From Bordetella parapertussis (GTDB lineage Bacteria > Pseudomonadota > Gammaproteobacteria > Burkholderiales > Burkholderiaceae_B), in NCBI GenBank assembly GCA_945883615.1, contig CAMCYB010000021.1:1-30800 (forward strand): 30,800 nucleotides of DNA, written 5' to 3'. Position 1 is the first letter of the stretch. Each line of letters begins with the position of its first letter. The notes beneath the pieces were generated by a model. The model searched no databases and was not told the origin of the DNA. It was given only the letters and a program-made list of their open reading frames with translations. This document shows positions 16,665 to 27,999 of this stretch, in pieces. Position numbers and translations under genes: made by a program.

Positions 16665-17087
16665 ATGACAAAAATTCAAAAAACTGATGCCCAATGGCGT
16701 GAACAGCTGTCGGCTGAAGTGTACTACGTAACACGACAAAAAGGTACTGAACGCCCCTATAGTGGTGTATTTGATAAACATCGGGCCACCGGAATTTATC
16801 ATTGCATCTGTTGCAACACCCCTCTTTTTGCTTCAGACACCAAATTCGATGCGGGCTGTGGTTGGCCGAGCTATTTTCAAGCTCTTGACCCCGATTTAGT
16901 GGGAGAAGTGTCAGATGTTAGCCACGGCATGGTGCGCACTGAAGTGATGTGTGGGGTCTGTGATGCGCATTTAGGGCATGTTTTCCCCGATGGGCCGGCA
17001 CCAACTGGGTTACGCTACTGTATTAATTCAGTTTCTTTAAGATTTGAACCCCTTAAATCATCAGAAACAGACCGTTTGGCGCCATAA
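16665..17087 (+). CDS. msrB: Peptide-methionine (R)-S-oxide reductase MsrB
   Basis: It reduces methionine-R-sulfoxide in proteins during oxidative-stress repair, recycled by thioredoxin. The 140-residue protein shows the zinc pairs C47-x2-C50 and C96-x2-C99, the family motif GCGWPS with possible resolving Cys65, and the catalytic Cys119 in [11 protein letters not shown]. All key residues are present and the length is typical. It heads a plus-strand cluster with yciB eight bases downstream. There is no signal peptide, so it acts in the cytosol. Confidence 0.95.
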   Translation: MTKIQKTDAQWREQLSAEVYYVTRQKGTERPYSGVFDKHRATGIYHCICCNTPLFASDTKFDAGCGWPSYFQALDPDLVGEVSDVSHGMVRTEVMCGVCDAHLGHVFPDGPAPTGLRYCINSVSLRFEPLKSSETDRLAP

Positions 17088-17095
17088 ATCTAAGC

Positions 17096-17659
17096 ATGAA
17101 AAAGTTTTTATTTGACCTCTTTCCCCTCATTTTATTTTTTGTGGCGTATCGCTTTGCCGATATTTATGTCGCCACAGCGGTTGCTATGGTTGCCGGGGTT
17201 GCACAGATTTTATATATTAAGTTAACAGGGCAAATCATTGAAACCATGCACTGGGTTAATTTAGGTATTATTGTTTTTTTTGGTGGTGCAACGCTTTACT
17301 TGCATGATGAAGTTTTTATAAAATGGAAACCAACCGTACTGTATTGGTTATTTGGCTTCTTCATGATTAGCTCGCAATGGTTTTTCAAACGCAACACCCT
17401 AAAAAAATTACTGAGTCAAAAAATATCATTGACCGATGCGGGTTGGGTCGGTCTTAATTTAAGTTGGGCAATATTCTTTTTAATCGCAGGCGGCTTAAAT
17501 TTATTTGTTGCCTTTTCAGGTTTATTTACAGAGTCACAATGGGTAAACTTCAAGGTCTTTGGGCTGATGGGTTTGTTAATTTTATTTGTCATTGCCCAAT
17601 CAGTTTGGCTCGGCAAACATACTTTATCTGACGAAGCCACACAAAAAGAACAAAAGTGA
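17096..17659 (+). CDS. yciB: Inner-membrane septation protein A (YciB/IspZ family)
   Basis: This 187-residue protein begins MKKFLFDLFPLILFFVAYR, the hallmark of the YciB family, and has about five membrane segments with the conserved K-W-K-P and W-v-x-l-N-x-W patterns. In Shigella and E. coli it is linked to septation and cell-envelope synthesis; the biochemical activity is unknown. It lies eight bases after msrB. The sequence is visibly more AT-rich than its neighbours, as membrane proteins often are. Confidence 0.92.
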   Translation: MKKFLFDLFPLILFFVAYRFADIYVATAVAMVAGVAQILYIKLTGQIIETMHWVNLGIIVFFGGATLYLHDEVFIKWKPTVLYWLFGFFMISSQWFFKRNTLKKLLSQKISLTDAGWVGLNLSWAIFFLIAGGLNLFVAFSGLFTESQWVNFKVFGLMGLLILFVIAQSVWLGKHTLSDEATQKEQK

Positions 17660-17701
17660 TAAATATAAAAGCCATAACTACTAAAAATAAAAAAGCTCAT
17701 C

Positions 17702-17980
17702 ATGACGAACATTGATTTAACCCAACAACTTGAAACGCGCTTGGCTGCTCTAGCGCCCGAGTCTTTGCGGGTTGAAGACGAATCTCATCTTCATGCCGGT
17801 CACGCTGGTAACAGCGACGGCGCCAGTCACTTCAGGGTGCATATTGTTGCATCTTGCTTTGAAAACAAACCGATGATTGCGCAACATCGGCTTGTTTACG
17901 ACCTTTTGCGCGATCTAATGCCCTACCCTATTCACGCGCTTGCTTTACAAACAAAAGCGCCTACTAAAGGAATTTCATGA
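17702..17980 (+). CDS. bolA: BolA family protein
   Basis: The 92-residue product has the BolA fold signature: VEDESHLHAGH near residue 24, SHFRVHIVASCFENK, and HRLVYDLLRDLMPYPIHALALQTKAP near the C-terminus. BolA proteins pair with monothiol glutaredoxins in iron-sulfur trafficking and have a helix-turn-helix-like nucleic-acid-binding face. It is followed by ppiC with a four-base ATGA overlap and lies 42 bases after yciB in an A-rich gap without a good Shine-Dalgarno. The yciB-bolA-ppiC order is familiar from Bordetella-like genomes. Confidence 0.92.
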   Translation: MTNIDLTQQLETRLAALAPESLRVEDESHLHAGHAGNSDGASHFRVHIVASCFENKPMIAQHRLVYDLLRDLMPYPIHALALQTKAPTKGIS

Positions 17981-18753
17981 AACGCATCACGATGATGGCT
18001 TTGGCTTTGGTCGTCTCGGCTCCTCTTTACGCCCAGAACATTGCAACAGTTAATGGTCAAGCAATTACACAAAAATCGTATGACCAATTTGTACAGTTAC
18101 TGGTTACTCAAGGTGATCCAGACACGCCCCAACTTCGCGAACAGGTCAAAGAAGAAATGATCAATCGCGCAATTATGGTGCAAGCAGCTGAAAAAGCCGG
18201 TATCAATAAAATACCCGTTGTAGAAACTGAACTTGAGGTGGCTCGTCAAAGCATTTTGTTACGCGCTTACATGGCAGATTATTTAGTTAAAAACCCCATT
18301 AGCGATGCTGCCATCACTGCAGAATACGACAAGCTTAAAAAGGCCCAAGACGGCATAATGGAATACGATGTTCGCCACATTTTGGTTGAAGACGAGAAAA
18401 CGGCTAATGACTTACAAGGTCAAATTCAGTCAAAAAAGGCAAAATTTGAAGACTTAGCAAAAGCCAATTCAAAAGATACCGGTAGCGCAGCTAAGGGTGG
18501 TAGTTTGGGTTGGGCTGATGCCAGCAATTACGTTGCACCTTTTGCTGAGGCAGTTAAAGTGACGCCTAAAGGTCAATTAGCAGCCAAGCCCGTGCAAAGT
18601 CAGTTTGGTTGGCACATCATTGAAGTGGTTGATGCACGCCCTATTGCCTTTCCACCATTAGACCAAGTGAAGCCACAGCTCGAAGAAATGATGCGTCAGC
18701 AAGAAATTGCAACATTGCAAAAAAAGCTTCGTGACAGCGCTAAGATTAATTAA
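17977..18753 (+). CDS. Periplasmic parvulin-type peptidyl-prolyl isomerase
   Basis: It assists folding of exported proteins by isomerising peptidyl-proline bonds. The 258-residue protein has a signal peptide (MKRITMMALALVVSAPLYAQ, cleavage likely after YA). A SurA-like helical N-terminal region with IATVNGQAITQ follows, then a rotamase domain at about 125-225. That domain shows VRHILVEDE, AKGGSLGWA and QSQFGWHIIEV. A good ribosome-binding site, AAAGGA, precedes the ATG, and the start overlaps bolA by four bases. It converges on ligA across 59 AT-rich bases that show no GC-rich terminator hairpin. Confidence 0.92.
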   Translation: MKRITMMALALVVSAPLYAQNIATVNGQAITQKSYDQFVQLLVTQGDPDTPQLREQVKEEMINRAIMVQAAEKAGINKIPVVETELEVARQSILLRAYMADYLVKNPISDAAITAEYDKLKKAQDGIMEYDVRHILVEDEKTANDLQGQIQSKKAKFEDLAKANSKDTGSAAKGGSLGWADASNYVAPFAEAVKVTPKGQLAAKPVQSQFGWHIIEVVDARPIAFPPLDQVKPQLEEMMRQQEIATLQKKLRDSAKIN

Positions 18754-18812
18754 TTAATCAGTAGATCAGTAAATGAATAAATCAATTAACCAATCAATCA
18801 TTTGTTAATGCG

Positions 18813-21988
<3,176 letters not shown>

Positions 21989-22002
21989 ATCGACCTCTGG
22001 GG

Positions 22003-25000
22003 TTATACATCAGCAGTGAGTTGCAAAGCCGACTCGATGTCAACGGCCACAATACGTGAGACCCCTTGCTCTTGCATTGTTACACCCACCAATTGTTTAG
22101 CCATCTGCATCGCTATTTTATTATGGGAAATAAACAAAAATTGCGTTTGATCGCTCATATCCGTTACAAGGTTAGCGTACCGCTCAGTGTTGGCATCGTC
22201 AAGCGGCGCATCAACCTCGTCAAGTAAACAAAATGGGGCTGGGTTCAGTTTAAACAGAGCAAATACAAGGGCTGTGGCGGTTAATGCTTTTTCTCCGCCC
22301 GACAAGAGGTGAATACTGGTGTTACGTTTACCAGGCGGTTGCGCCATAATTTGTACGCCCGCGTCAAGAATTTCTTCACCTGTCATGACTAAGCGGGCTT
22401 CACCGCCACCAAAGAGTTTAGGGAAAAGCTCGCCAAAGTGGCCGTTGACTGCGTTGAAGGTGGTTTGTAACAGGCCACGCGTTTCACGATCAATTTTTTG
22501 AATGGCATCTTCAAGGGTTGTGATCGCCTCATGCAAATCGGCATACTGTGATTGCAAAAAGCCTTGGCGTTCTTTAGACGTGTGCAACTCTTCTAAGGCG
22601 GCTAAATTAACCGCCCCTAACGAGTCAATTTGACGATGAATACGTTGCACCTCAGACTGTAACCAAGCCGATTTTTGCCATTGTGTCGACTCAACACTGC
22701 GTTCATTTATCAACGCCTCAATGGTGTGGCGCTCGACTGACTGGGCGTCTAACTGTTCAGCAAATTGCTCTACTGCCAAACGCGCAGCTTGCTCTTGTAA
22801 CTGCAAAGACATAATTTGATCACGCTGAGGCTGCAGCGATTGTTCAATGAATAAACGGCCTTCATCGGCTTCACGCAACTCAGCTTCAAGCTGATTCATT
22901 TCGATTCGTAAGCGATTTAAAGCATCTTCACGTTCTGCCCGCTGCTCTAGAGCTTCTTGCAGACCCGCTTGGGCAGTGGCCGCATCTAAAGTGGCTAATT
23001 CTTGGTCAAGCGAATCAAGCTCATGCTTGGCGCGTGCTAGCTGATCAACGGCCAATTGTTGATTACGCTGCAACTCTGCCATACGCGATTGAATGGTGCG
23101 TTGTGTGAACTCGGCTTCTTGTTGTTGACGCTCTTGATCGCGCAACAGCACGCGCGCTTGCTCTGCCTGCGCAGCAATGTCTTCGCCTTTCATTTCGGCT
23201 TCAGTAAACACCGATTGTTCAATGGCAAGTTTTTCATCAAGCCGCTCAAACGCCTCTTGGGCTTGTTCGCGTTCAATAACCAACGCTTCGTGTTGGACCT
23301 TGATCTCGGCCAACTCATCATCAAGCCGTGTCGACTCAATGCGGCTTTGCTCAACCTCTTGCGCAAGCTTGCTATAAGTAAGTTGCAAGCCATGAACTCG
23401 CTGCGTGTGTTCGCTCACACGCTGACGCGCTGGCACCAAAGACTGAGAAATTTTCTGCCACGCGACCTCAGACTGTGCGGCATCAGAGCGCACGCCATCT
23501 AAGATCAGGTGCACCGCTTTGATTTCACGTTGCAAATTTTCAATCTCTTGCTGACGTGCCAACATACCCGCCTGCTCTGAATCGGGCGCATAAAACTGCA
23601 CGCTGTCGCGCTGCACACGATGACCGCTGGGCACCACAAAGGCTGCACCTGTCGGCAAGGTATGGCGTTGCGCCAAAGCAGTGGCTAAATCAGGGGCCGT
23701 GTAAAGGTGGCCTAACCACGTTTGCAATAATTGACGAAGGGCTGCATCACTCGTTTGCAGCAACGACAACAAAGGTGTGAAACCGGGTGCTTCGGCAGGC
23801 AAGGCACCTGGTGTGGGCATTTGATAAAAAGCCAAACGCGCGGGCGGTGAGTCTTCAGAAAAGCCTTTGGTCCAGTCAAGTTGGGTCACTTCAACACCCG
23901 TCATGCATTCATGCAACACAGCCTCTAAAGCAGCTTCCCAGCCTTTTTGTATATGCAGTTTTTGCCATAACCGGGGTAATGCAGCGAGCTCATGGTGGTT
24001 TAACCAACCTTCAAGCGAGCCCGAACGCTGCACGTCTTCTTGCAATTTGACTAAAGCGCCCAAATGCGCCTCTAAACGAGACAATGATTGCGCTTCTTTC
24101 TGCACCAACGATTGAGACTCTGAGCGAGCCTGTTCTGCTCGGGGCAATTGCGCTTCAAGGTCAATCAGCGTGGCTTGCGCTTGCTCAAATAATTGCTCAG
24201 CTGCGACTTTATCGCCTGCTAATTGTTCTAACCGTGAAGGGTCAAGCGCTGCAACAGCAGACCGCGACTGTATTAAACGCTCACGCCGAATATCAAGATT
24301 TTGAAGCTGACGTTGGGCATCACCCTGTCGCTGTGCAGTCAGCGCAATATCTTTTTCAAGCGTAGACACGGCCAGCCGTAAGGTGTCACGTTGCGCAGCG
24401 GCTTGGCGAACTTGCCTTTCAATTTCAGGCCATTGTTGGTGCGCTTGCTCAGTGCGCTCGCGTGTGTGCTCAACCACAGCAAGTTGCTCGTCAAGATTAG
24501 CCTGACTGGTAACGCTTTGCTCGATGCAGTGACTAATCTGTGCCTGCCAATCGGTTATTTGTGTATCAAGTTGATGCTTACGCAATTGCACCCGTTCGCG
24601 CGTTTCAATGACATGACGAATTTCAGCTTCAAGGCTACTGGCCTGAGCATTAACTTCATATAAGGCCGCTTGACCTCTGTGCACGGCATCGCTGGCTTGA
24701 TAGTGAGCTTGGCGGCGCGACTCAAGCGCCGCTTCGTTTGAGCGTAACTGAGCCATGGCAGCCTCAAGCGCAGTTTGAGCATGTTCAATTTTTAGTTGCG
24801 CGCTGGCGCGATCTTGGTGAGCTGCCGTTTCTTTAAGCCACCATAAGGCCTGTTGTTTTTCTTTACCTTCGCGCTCAAGACCCCGAAACTGCGCGGCCAC
24901 CAGCGCTTGCGACTCAAGCTTACCCAGTTGCGTATTGAGTTCAGACAAAATATCGTCAACTCGCAATAAGTTTTCACGGGTATCAGACAAACGACTTTCA

Positions 25001-25539
25001 GTTTCGCGTCGGCGTTCTTTGTAGCGCGATACGCCGGCAGCTTCTTCTAAGAAAATACGAAGTTCTTCAGGACGGGCCTCAATTAGCCGGCTGATCATGC
25101 CCTGGCCAATAATGGCATAACCCTTAGTACCTAAACCTGTACCTAAAAAGATGTCGTGCACGTCACGACGACGCACTTGCTGGTTATTGATCAAATACGA
25201 ACTGGTGCCATCGCGTGTCAAAATGCGACGCACAGAAATTTCAGCAAAGGTTGCCCATTGCCCTGATGCGCGACCGTCAGAATTATCAAATACCAATTCA
25301 ACTGATGCGCGACCAGATGGCTTGCGTTGACCTGAACCACTAAAAATGACGTCTTGCATCGATTCGCCACGCAATTCAGTGGCGCGTGTTTCACCCAACA
25401 CCCAACGCACCGCGTCGATGATGTTTGATTTACCACAACCATTTGGGCCCACAACCCCCACCAATTGACTTGGGGTGGGTATAACGGTGGGGTCGACAAA
25501 TGATTTAAAGCCAGCAAGTTTTATATGAGTAAGGCGCAC
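22003..25539 (-). CDS. smc: Chromosome segregation protein SMC
   Basis: SMC forms the ring-shaped condensin with ScpA and ScpB and organises and segregates the chromosome. The 1178-residue protein begins MRLTHIKLAGFKSF and has Walker A GPNGCGKSN at 31-39. Two long coiled coils flank a hinge near residues 510-640. The C-terminal head carries the signature LSGGEKALTATAL and Walker B FCLLDEVDAPLDD. The start is GTG, fixed by the conserved N-terminus; GGAA lies nine bases before it. The long Glu/Gln/Ala-rich arms match coiled coil. It is divergent from lplT and is followed by zipA after 14 bases. No scpA or scpB is in the window. Confidence 0.96.
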   Translation of the reverse strand: MRLTHIKLAGFKSFVDPTVIPTPSQLVGVVGPNGCGKSNIIDAVRWVLGETRATELRGESMQDVIFSGSGQRKPSGRASVELVFDNSDGRASGQWATFAEISVRRILTRDGTSSYLINNQQVRRRDVHDIFLGTGLGTKGYAIIGQGMISRLIEARPEELRIFLEEAAGVSRYKERRRETESRLSDTRENLLRVDDILSELNTQLGKLESQALVAAQFRGLEREGKEKQQALWWLKETAAHQDRASAQLKIEHAQTALEAAMAQLRSNEAALESRRQAHYQASDAVHRGQAALYEVNAQASSLEAEIRHVIETRERVQLRKHQLDTQITDWQAQISHCIEQSVTSQANLDEQLAVVEHTRERTEQAHQQWPEIERQVRQAAAQRDTLRLAVSTLEKDIALTAQRQGDAQRQLQNLDIRRERLIQSRSAVAALDPSRLEQLAGDKVAAEQLFEQAQATLIDLEAQLPRAEQARSESQSLVQKEAQSLSRLEAHLGALVKLQEDVQRSGSLEGWLNHHELAALPRLWQKLHIQKGWEAALEAVLHECMTGVEVTQLDWTKGFSEDSPPARLAFYQMPTPGALPAEAPGFTPLLSLLQTSDAALRQLLQTWLGHLYTAPDLATALAQRHTLPTGAAFVVPSGHRVQRDSVQFYAPDSEQAGMLARQQEIENLQREIKAVHLILDGVRSDAAQSEVAWQKISQSLVPARQRVSEHTQRVHGLQLTYSKLAQEVEQSRIESTRLDDELAEIKVQHEALVIEREQAQEAFERLDEKLAIEQSVFTEAEMKGEDIAAQAEQARVLLRDQERQQQEAEFTQRTIQSRMAELQRNQQLAVDQLARAKHELDSLDQELATLDAATAQAGLQEALEQRAEREDALNRLRIEMNQLEAELREADEGRLFIEQSLQPQRDQIMSLQLQEQAARLAVEQFAEQLDAQSVERHTIEALINERSVESTQWQKSAWLQSEVQRIHRQIDSLGAVNLAALEELHTSKERQGFLQSQYADLHEAITTLEDAIQKIDRETRGLLQTTFNAVNGHFGELFPKLFGGGEARLVMTGEEILDAGVQIMAQPPGKRNTSIHLLSGGEKALTATALVFALFKLNPAPFCLLDEVDAPLDDANTERYANLVTDMSDQTQFLFISHNKIAMQMAKQLVGVTMQEQGVSRIVAVDIESALQLTADV

Positions 25540-25575
25540 GAGTCATTTTCCGTAGTATTTCACCTGAAATAATAC

Positions 25576-25605
25576 CTCACACTGCGCGATCGATACGGCT
25601 ATACT
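25576..25605 (+). promoter_or_regulatory. lplT: Candidate lplT promoter
   Basis: CTCACA (25576-25581) and TATACT (25600-25605) are 18 bases apart. The -10 matches consensus at five of six and the -35 at four. The start site would be near 25612, leaving about 22 bases of leader that contain the Shine-Dalgarno. Confidence 0.45.
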
Positions 25606-25621
25606 CAGTCGCATTCGTTAG

Positions 25622-25627
25622 AGGAGG
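25622..25627 (+). promoter_or_regulatory. lplT: Strong Shine-Dalgarno that fixes a TTG start
   Basis: A full AGGAGG sits six bases before the TTG at 25634. That spacing is ideal, and there is no ATG at a comparable distance. It supports the non-standard start codon of lplT. Confidence 0.8.
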
Positions 25628-25633
25628 TCGCAA

Positions 25634-26944
25634 TTGAATCGCGGTTTTTATCTTGTCATGGGTGCTCAAGGCCTATCTTCGTTAGCTGATAACGCGTTAT
25701 TTATCGCTGCAATTGCCCTTATTATTCAATTAGGTGGCCCCGACTGGATGGCTCCAATGATGAAGTGGTGGTTTGCTGCCACCTACGTCTTGTTAGCCGC
25801 ATTTGTAGGCGCTATAGCCGACACCTTCTCAAAGGGTCGGGTCATGTTTGCTACCAATTCCCTGAAAATTGTGGGCTGTTTGACTATGTTTTACTACGGG
25901 GTATTTGGTCTGACTGCCGTCGGTCAAACTTACCTCGTGTGCGCGGCATATGCCTTGGTGGGCGTTGGTGCCGCTGCGTATTCACCCGCCAAATATGGCA
26001 TTGTCACTGAGATGCTCAAGCCACTTGATTTAGTCAAAGGCAATAGCTGGATCGAAGGCGTCACGGTTGTTTCAATTATTTTAGGTACAGTTTTAGGTGG
26101 CGTGCTGATTTCACCTTTTGTATCAAATTGGTTATTGAGCCACGAAACCATTAATCGTTTTGTTCAAACCCCAGCAGAAGCCGCCATTTTGTGTATTGCC
26201 TTTGTCTACTTCGCGGCTGCTTTGTGCAACTTGCTGGTTCCCAAAACGCACATCATTTACCCTCGCCAGCAAAAAAACCCTTTTAAACTTATGAAAATCT
26301 TTTGGGGTTATGTCAAAGTACTTTGGGGTGACAAACTTGGGCAAATTTCACTGGCCGTCACCACCTTATTTTGGGGTGCGGGTGCCACGTTGCAATTGAT
26401 GGTCATTGAATGGGGTAAAAGCCACTTAGGTTTGCACCTAGACGAAACCTCAATTTTAATGGGCGTGACCGCATTTGGTACGATTTTTGGTGCCATACTT
26501 GCCAGTCGCGTGGCCCTGCCTCGCGCCCTGCGTGTGTTACCCATGGGTGTGGTAATGGGTTTTATTGTACTGATGATGCCCTTGGTTTCAGACACTTGGG
26601 AAGTCTATTCGCTACTTCTTTTAATTGGCGGTTTATCAGGTTATTTTGTGGTGCCAATGAACGCCCTCTTACAACACCGTGGGCACGTCTTATTATCAGC
26701 AGGGCATTCCATTGCCGTACAAAATTTTAATGAACAAATTAATATTTTGGTGATGGTTGCGGTTTATACATTATTGTTGTGGCTGTCGTTACCCATTAAT
26801 GCCATTATTGTGATTTTTGGCTTATTGGTCGCGTCAATAATGATGGTTATTATTCGTTGGAAAAACAAAAATCTACTTGCCAACCCCGACCTGATTAATG
26901 AGATCGGTCGTGAAGGGCACGGTTCAGCCCTTAAACACGACTAA
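25634..26944 (+). CDS. lplT: Lysophospholipid transporter LplT (MFS)
   Basis: LplT flips lysophospholipids, mainly lyso-PE, across the inner membrane for re-acylation by Aas. The 436-residue protein has the family N-terminus MNRGFYLVMGAQGLSSLADN, about twelve membrane segments and the motif GAAAYSPAKYGIVTEML near residue 116, typical of the LplT group. Translation starts at TTG with a perfect Shine-Dalgarno. In enterobacteria lplT lies beside aas; here no acyltransferase gene is near, so its partner must be elsewhere. It converges on the uracil-DNA glycosylase gene across 29 bases that include a tandem duplication. Confidence 0.93.
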   Translation: MNRGFYLVMGAQGLSSLADNALFIAAIALIIQLGGPDWMAPMMKWWFAATYVLLAAFVGAIADTFSKGRVMFATNSLKIVGCLTMFYYGVFGLTAVGQTYLVCAAYALVGVGAAAYSPAKYGIVTEMLKPLDLVKGNSWIEGVTVVSIILGTVLGGVLISPFVSNWLLSHETINRFVQTPAEAAILCIAFVYFAAALCNLLVPKTHIIYPRQQKNPFKLMKIFWGYVKVLWGDKLGQISLAVTTLFWGAGATLQLMVIEWGKSHLGLHLDETSILMGVTAFGTIFGAILASRVALPRALRVLPMGVVMGFIVLMMPLVSDTWEVYSLLLLIGGLSGYFVVPMNALLQHRGHVLLSAGHSIAVQNFNEQINILVMVAVYTLLLWLSLPINAIIVIFGLLVASIMMVIIRWKNKNLLANPDLINEIGREGHGSALKHD

Positions 26945-26964
26945 CCCAGCACACGACTAACCCA
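26935..26964. repeat. Small tandem duplication over the lplT stop codon
   Basis: ACACGACTAACCCA occurs at 26935-26948 and again at 26951-26964, a 14-base identity with a period of 16. The first copy contains the last two codons and the TAA of lplT. The second copy is untranslated. It is a probable slippage event with no effect on the protein. Confidence 0.8.
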
Positions 26965-26973
26965 CCCGAAAAA

Positions 26974-27999
26974 TTAACCCGAAACAATTAAATCACGCGC
27001 TTTTTGCAGATCTTGCCAAGCGCGTTTTTTATCGGCAGGGCTACTCAACAAGAACGCCGGGTGATAGGTAACGATCAGCGGTATAGACGTTACGGTCAAC
27101 GTTTGAGTCGAAGTTTGAGTCGAAGTTTGAGTCGATGTTGGGGTTAAAGACGAAACGAAGGTCGAACTTTCTGAAGGCATAACAGCCGAGACACGATGGG
27201 TTGCCAAACCAAAAGACCAAAGTTGTTCGCGCAAAGTTTCAAGCGGGGCATCTTGGCCTAGCAAAGCCAGAGCGGCTGAGCGACCCATGGTTAAAATTAA
27301 TTGGGGTTGAATGGTTGCAATTTCAGCCAGTAAAAAAGGTAAGCAGGCTGCCATTTCTTCTGGCTGAGGGTTACGACTATTCGGCGAACGACATTTCACA
27401 ACGTGCGTGAGGTACACATCACGGTCGCGTTGTCGACCAATGGCGGCCAGCATTTTATCGAGTAACTCGCCTGACCGACCGGCAAACGGCGTGTTCAGGC
27501 GATCTTCTTGTTCGCTGGGCGCCTCACCCACAATCATGATGGCTGGGCGCTGAGCCCCGGTACCGACCACCGCTTGCGTTCTATTTTGGCATAAGAGACA
27601 GGCTTTACATGCCCGTATTTGTTGGTTTAAATCTTCTAGGCTAGTGTGTGGCCGCGCTATTCTTGAAGCCAAATCAATTGGGGCTAACTTTGTGGCTGAC
27701 TCAAGCTTGACCGCAGACGGTGCCATCTCAAGCGCCGCCTCTTTGACGGGTGGCGCCATAACTGTTGCTGTCTTGATTGGTGCTGTCTGAACGGGTGCTG
27801 CCTTGATTGTTTCAGGCGTTAACGTGACGCCAGGTTGAGTGCTTAAGGGCTTGTTGGCCGCAAAACCCTGCACGCTTTCTAGGGCAACGCGCGCTGCTTT
27901 TGTTTTTACCAGCCAAGGTGCATCAACCCCTAACACCTCAAGCCATACCCGTTGCAAGGGGCTGATGTTGATATCAAATGTTGCACGTTGTTTTTTCAT
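26974..27999 (-). CDS. Uracil-DNA glycosylase, family 4 (iron-sulfur type)
   Basis: It removes uracil from DNA in base excision repair. The catalytic part begins near residue 122 of 341. Four cysteines for a [4Fe-4S] cluster are spaced as in family 4: C131-x2-C134 and C203-x15-C219. Motif GEAPSEQED at 159-166 differs from the common GEAPG. The second motif YHPAFLL contains His313. An Ala/Pro/Lys-rich linker fills residues 50-110 after a short conserved N-terminal helix. A Ser/Thr/Gln-rich insert of about 35 residues (271-307) precedes the second motif and contains tandem repeats. The start overlaps the upstream tsaB-rimI gene by four bases. Confidence 0.92.
   Translation of the reverse strand: MKKQRATFDINISPLQRVWLEVLGVDAPWLVKTKAARVALESVQGFAANKPLSTQPGVTLTPETIKAAPVQTAPIKTATVMAPPVKEAALEMAPSAVKLESATKLAPIDLASRIARPHTSLEDLNQQIRACKACLLCQNRTQAVVGTGAQRPAIMIVGEAPSEQEDRLNTPFAGRSGELLDKMLAAIGRQRDRDVYLTHVVKCRSPNSRNPQPEEMAACLPFLLAEIATIQPQLILTMGRSAALALLGQDAPLETLREQLWSFGLATHRVSAVMPSESSTFVSSLTPTSTQTSTQTSTQTLTVTSIPLIVTYHPAFLLSSPADKKRAWQDLQKARDLIVSG
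27101..27136 (-). repeat. 12-bp in-frame minisatellite in the glycosylase gene
   Basis: The plus-strand unit GTTTGAGTCGAA occurs at 27101-27112 and 27113-27124 and with one change at 27125-27136. On the coding strand it encodes repeated S-T-Q-T in the insert before the YHP motif. The unit is a multiple of three, so copy number can vary without breaking the frame. Confidence 0.85.

Noticed and set aside
18754..18812. Terminator between convergent ppiC and ligA
   Set aside because: The gap is AT-rich with small TTAATTAA and AATCAATT repeats, but no GC-rich stem followed by a U-run was found.
23056..23502. Plus-strand frame of 148 codons opposite smc
   Set aside because: The leucine-rich appearance comes from antisense reading of Glu/Gln/Ala coiled-coil codons; no promoter or ribosome-binding site.
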